This document shows, piece by piece, positions 60,347 to 64,000 of a DNA stretch of 64,000 nucleotides (its first letter is position 1; every line of letters starts with the position of its first letter). The notes beneath the pieces were generated by a model. That model was not told the origin of the DNA. It saw nothing but the letters and a program-made list of their open reading frames with translations, and searched no databases. A program made the translations under genes and the position numbers. The DNA comes from JAHEYG01 sp044229775 (lineage in GTDB: Bacteria; Bacteroidota; Bacteroidia; B-17B0; Aurantibacillaceae): the NCBI GenBank assembly GCA_044229775.1, contig JBGASH010000002.1:5403-69402 (forward strand). Reading direction: 5' to 3'.

Positions 60347-62740
60347 TTATTTATTTAAAATTATTTTTCGTGTAAAGGTATCGTTTCCGGATGTTAAAGT
60401 TACAAAATAAAGGCCATTACTTAATCCCCCCAGATCAATCTTTTGTTCTAAATTAAGGCTATTTAAAGCAAACGAAGTATACACTTGTTGACCTAAATTA
60501 TTTGTAACACTTACTTTATATTCTTTACCGGAGTTGTTTTTAAACGATAAGGCCCCGGAAGAAGGGTTTGGATAAATGGTTAACTCATCATCAATATTGA
60601 TGGCGCTTACATCTGTGGTTGTTGCCATGATCTTACGAACTAAAAATTCATCAAAATAAAAACCGTCATCTGTTCCACCAGGATCAGATGTAAATCCGAA
60701 GCGGATCAATAAATTCTGACCAACATAATTCGATAGATCCATTTCTTCTTTTACCCAGCCCAACTGCCTGCCATCATAAACAGGATTAGTACCGCCAAAA
60801 GAAGCAGGAGATGTTTCGTAACGTGCGCAAAGCGGCGACCATGTGGAACCACCGTTTGTGCTACCATAAACTTGTACAAAATCATAATTTTTTTCTAATT
60901 CAAAACGCGTCCAGTATTGCATATGCGCATAAGTGGCGCCGGTTAAATTTAAACTGCTTGCAAGAGTTATATTTTTTGTTTGGTTATTCGCGTAATTCCC
61001 ACCCGGACTATCCGTAATGCAACCCGGCCCTACCTTAAAATTGTTGGTATAATTGCCCCATCCACCGGCCACCCAATTAGTGGTGTTGTTACAAGGATCG
61101 GCTAAAACAACAATGGGTGATCCGTAAATTTTAGTGAGTGTATCGTAATGCGTGTAAAAACCATTATCAATGGCCAAAGCATATTTTATAGGTAATCCCT
61201 GATTTAATGAACCCTGACAGGTATAAGAAATGGAATCGTATTTTGTTTGCGTAACGGTCATAGAGGTGTAGGCCTTCGGACTTCCGGTACTGGCAATGCC
61301 CGCACCAACCGGCACAACCGATACGGTGAAACTTCCGCCATTAACCAAACCTAAACGTTGAATATTGTATTTGATGTAACCGCTTGATGATAAAAATTTA
61401 TCCTGATCGTCGCGAACCAATGCGAAATTAGTAACGAGTTTTGCTAATTCAATATTTTGATTGAAAGTAGTTTTGCAGATATCTAAAATGCGTGATGACA
61501 ATGGCCAAAATCCATCGTTAGGCGAACCTGCCTCTGGCGTCATGGCCATTATTTTTGGTTTACTTCCTTGTTCACCATACATCCAATCATCGCTTGATCC
61601 ATTAACAATATATTGTACTGTTTGATCGGCAGTACCGTATAAAAAACGAGAGGTTTCAGTTAAATAAATTCCCCAATTCCTGAAGGTGGTTGAATCAGGT
61701 GTATAATAACTAGGAATATATCCCCAAGGATAGATCAATAAATTACTATAGGTATGCGCGTTTAATGCGTTTTGAAACTGACGGCCATTACAAAAATTAC
61801 GCATGGCTTGTGTTTCGGGTTCAGAGAACATGGCTGTGCCCCTGTAGGTATCTGAACTGGTGGTTGGCGAAGAGCCCGAATTATCATAACCCCAATTATA
61901 ACCGTAGTTACGGTTTAGATCAACACCAAAAGTAGCATCGCCATTAACCCGGCGATTTTTACGCCACATACCTCCGCCGTTTGGATTGGTAGTTTGATTA
62001 TAAAAATAGCCATCAGGATTTACACATGGAACAAAATACATTTCGGTATTATCTACCAAAAATTTTATGTCGGGATTGGTATTATAATTTTCGAGCATGT
62101 ACCACATGTAAAATAACAATTGTGATAAAGAAGCAGCTTCGCGGGCATGGTGTAAAGAACTGTATAACACTTCGGGCTCCGGTTCATCTGTATTAGGATT
62201 GTCAGAGATCTTCACATACCAAATATCCCGTCCCTCAATACTTTTAGTGGTACTGATCGGTGCTTTAGCGGTTATGAGGTTAGGATAAAGCAACTTCATA
62301 CTATCTAAAATGGTTTGCATTTCGGCCAATGTAAAATAACCACCCATGCTTCCTAAATGAAAATAAGTTGGCTTGGTTAAATTATTGGCGTTACAAACAC
62401 CGGCTGCCGCCACTTTATTTTGATACTCTTGTTTAAGTCGGTTTTCGTACCAGGTAGCCAGATCGCTTATCAAAACGGTATGCTTAATCCCGCTCTGTTT
62501 TAAAACGGACAACTCATACTCGGAGATCTCTGTAGTAATAGCTCCTTCGCCGGCCTGCGAGTGATCAATGGTAATACCCAACTTTAATAATTGTGTGGCC
62601 AGGGTATTATCGCCTTCGATCTTTACTTTATAATATTTTTCAACGGGTACTGAAGAATTGAATTTTGGTAAACTTGGCGTTTGTGCCATAACAGCACTTG
62701 CCAAAAAAAACGTAGCGATGCAGATAAATAATTTTTTCAT
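60347..62740 (-). CDS. Secreted M14 zinc carboxypeptidase with T9SS sorting domain
   Basis: 797 aa with a signal peptide (LFICIATFFLASAVMAQ) and an N-terminal prodomain (about 20-115). The M14 domain holds the zinc pair in LHHAREAAS (HxxE) and a later His in NAHTYSNLLIYPWG; the catalytic Glu is in MTPEAGSP. A beta-sandwich part (YDFVQVYGSTNGGSTWS) and a T9SS type A sorting domain (LTIYPNPSSGAL to NGLYFVTLT) end the protein. Digests proteins or peptides outside the cell. Confidence 0.92.
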   Translation of the reverse strand: MKKLFICIATFFLASAVMAQTPSLPKFNSSVPVEKYYKVKIEGDNTLATQLLKLGITIDHSQAGEGAITTEISEYELSVLKQSGIKHTVLISDLATWYENRLKQEYQNKVAAAGVCNANNLTKPTYFHLGSMGGYFTLAEMQTILDSMKLLYPNLITAKAPISTTKSIEGRDIWYVKISDNPNTDEPEPEVLYSSLHHAREAASLSQLLFYMWYMLENYNTNPDIKFLVDNTEMYFVPCVNPDGYFYNQTTNPNGGGMWRKNRRVNGDATFGVDLNRNYGYNWGYDNSGSSPTTSSDTYRGTAMFSEPETQAMRNFCNGRQFQNALNAHTYSNLLIYPWGYIPSYYTPDSTTFRNWGIYLTETSRFLYGTADQTVQYIVNGSSDDWMYGEQGSKPKIMAMTPEAGSPNDGFWPLSSRILDICKTTFNQNIELAKLVTNFALVRDDQDKFLSSSGYIKYNIQRLGLVNGGSFTVSVVPVGAGIASTGSPKAYTSMTVTQTKYDSISYTCQGSLNQGLPIKYALAIDNGFYTHYDTLTKIYGSPIVVLADPCNNTTNWVAGGWGNYTNNFKVGPGCITDSPGGNYANNQTKNITLASSLNLTGATYAHMQYWTRFELEKNYDFVQVYGSTNGGSTWSPLCARYETSPASFGGTNPVYDGRQLGWVKEEMDLSNYVGQNLLIRFGFTSDPGGTDDGFYFDEFLVRKIMATTTDVSAINIDDELTIYPNPSSGALSFKNNSGKEYKVSVTNNLGQQVYTSFALNSLNLEQKIDLGGLSNGLYFVTLTSGNDTFTRKIILNK

Positions 62741-62818
62741 GCCTGTAATTTGAACTAATGAAATTAGGAATTTTATTTATCAAATCAAAATAAGGCCATT
62801 AATAATGAATTTATAAGG

Positions 62819-64000
62819 TTAAAAAGTAAAACTCCACTTATCGGCTGCTTCATCTATTTGTTTGGCGGTAGGTTTTCCGGCTCCGTGGCCGGCATTAACA
62901 TCAATTCGAATAAGCATAGATTTTTACCGGTATTATTTTCTTGAAGGGTTGCCACCAATTTAAAATAAAGAGAACTACACGGTCATCGTGATCGCCGGTT
63001 AATACCATGGTGGCGGGGTAAGCCACCTTTTTGACGTTATGCAAAGGCGAGTATTTTATTAAGCAATCAAATTCTTCTTTGTTTTCACTGTTGCCATAAT
63101 CAACCGACCAAGCTCTTCCAATAGTAAATTTGTGAAAACGCAACATATCTAGTACCCCTACAGCCGGTAACGCTACTTTTGCAATGGAAGGCTGCTGCGT
63201 CATTACCGCGCCAATTAACAAGCCGCCGTTACTTCCGCCATGTATGGCCAGTTTTTCGTGCGAGGTATATTTATTTTCAACCAGCCAATTGGCAGCGGCA
63301 ATAAAATCGTCGAATACATTTTGTTTTTTACATTTAGTTCCAAGGTTTTGGTGCCATTCTTCACCATACTCACCACCACCACGTAAATTGGCCACACAAT
63401 AAATACCGCCGGCTTCTAAAAATACCGCTCGTTCAACACTGAAAGAAGGAGTAATGGAAACATTAAATCCACCGTAAGCGTATAAAAAACATGGATTGCT
63501 ACCATTTAAAACCAGATCCTTTTTGTGAGTGATGAACATTGGAATTTTAGTACCATCCTTGCTTGGATAGAATACCTGTTCAGTAATGTAATCTTCCGAT
63601 TTAAAGGCCACGTTTGGTTTAAATAACTCAATGGCCTTTCCCGTAACCATATCATAATAATAATTTATAGAAGGCGAAATAAATTGGGCCACCGAATAGG
63701 TAAAAAACTTGAAGGGTCGTTCGGTATTAAGGGCCCCCAATTTACAAAGAGGAGGCAAAGGAATTTCTTTTTCAAATTTTCCATCGCCCGAAAACAAAAA
63801 CAGGTGCGACGAAACGTCTTTAAGGTAATTGGCCAATATCTTGTTATTACAAAACTCCACGCTTTCTAAAAGATCGGCAGATTCGGGAATAACATCTTTC
63901 CATCCGGTGCCAACGGGTTTGTTGAGGTCGATCTTAGCCAGTTTATATTTTGGCGCTCCCCAATTGGTACGAACATAAAGATTGGATCCAATATCTTCCA
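62819..64000 (-). pseudogene. Prolyl oligopeptidase-like S9A peptidase, frameshifted and partial
   Basis: The gene begins beyond the window's right edge. The frame is intact through PSFSVERAVFLEAGG, the nucleophile GGSNGGLLIG and the Asp region TGDHDDRVV, but after that it goes out of frame at plus 62957-62975 and again near 62918-62921 (AATC where AATCC is expected). The true end (GHGAGKPTAKQIDEAADKWSF, with the catalytic His) lies in a third frame, stopping at 62819. So the catalytic His is separated from the Ser and Asp by frame breaks. May be sequence errors or decay. Its upstream neighbour on the same strand is unseen. Confidence 0.8.

Overview
The window looks like a chromosomal segment of an AT-rich member of the Bacteroidota, probably an aerobic environmental lineage. 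The signs are: several secreted proteins ending in type IX secretion (T9SS) sorting domains; PorZ beside recO; a DUF3098-uppP-truB cluster; DUF4476 and DUF4292 proteins; many lipoproteins; a long-form IspG; and repeated promoter-like TAnnTTTG elements with little sign of Shine-Dalgarno sites. I cannot place it to genus. There is no CRISPR array, rRNA or clear prophage; the only RNA gene seen is one tRNA-Arg(CCG).

Layout. 0-3.8 kb: end of an oligopeptide ABC ATPase, a DedA protein, an unknown GNAT-like protein and an EamA transporter. 3.8-7.4 kb: asd behind a probable ribosome-mediated attenuator, 3-hydroxyanthranilate dioxygenase, and lnt. 7.4-11.5 kb (minus): AHSA1 protein, dxs, rhodanese, RsmB-like methyltransferase. 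11.6-18 kb: a T9SS-sorted hydrolase, a ChaN-like protein, a Tyr/Gly/Asn-rich protein, an LpoB-like cluster and a DinB protein. 18-28.5 kb (minus): DUF4476, a broken membrane gene, oligopeptidase B, a large T9SS-sorted protein, an oligopeptide permease, GT2 and a flippase-like protein. 28.5-33.2 kb: ruvC and a phenylacetate (paaABCD) operon with three extra genes inside it. 33.4-47.5 kb: an ORF6N gene, then a long minus-strand run of ispG, a GH92 mannosidase, cutC, a Tat-exported glycosylasparaginase, two Wzi-like genes around a WecA-like transferase, and fcl/gmd for GDP-fucose. 47.6-56.6 kb: DUF3098-uppP-truB, two paralogous lipoproteins, and a nucleotidyltransferase-TPR-DUF4292-EnvC-like operon. 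56.6-64 kb: recO-porZ, tRNA-Arg, an LTXXQ-like protein, an M14 carboxypeptidase and a broken prolyl oligopeptidase.

How the genes work together. Envelope biogenesis dominates: lipoprotein acylation (lnt), undecaprenyl phosphate recycling (uppP), isoprenoid precursors (dxs, ispG), surface glycan synthesis (gmd, fcl, WecA-like, Wzi-like), peptidoglycan remodelling (EnvC-like, LpoB-like) and T9SS secretion (PorZ and its cargo). The GH92 mannosidase and glycosylasparaginase suggest use of glycoprotein N-glycans, and the peptidases suggest protein scavenging. The most interesting signal is at 3.84-4.01 kb. A promoter-like element precedes a 14-codon, five-lysine leader ORF and four mutually exclusive pairing segments that end in an intrinsic terminator just before asd, with the layout of a classical amino-acid attenuator. 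Separately, four loci carry frame breaks best explained by small losses, often in short runs. This points to uncorrected indels in the sequence or to recent gene decay.
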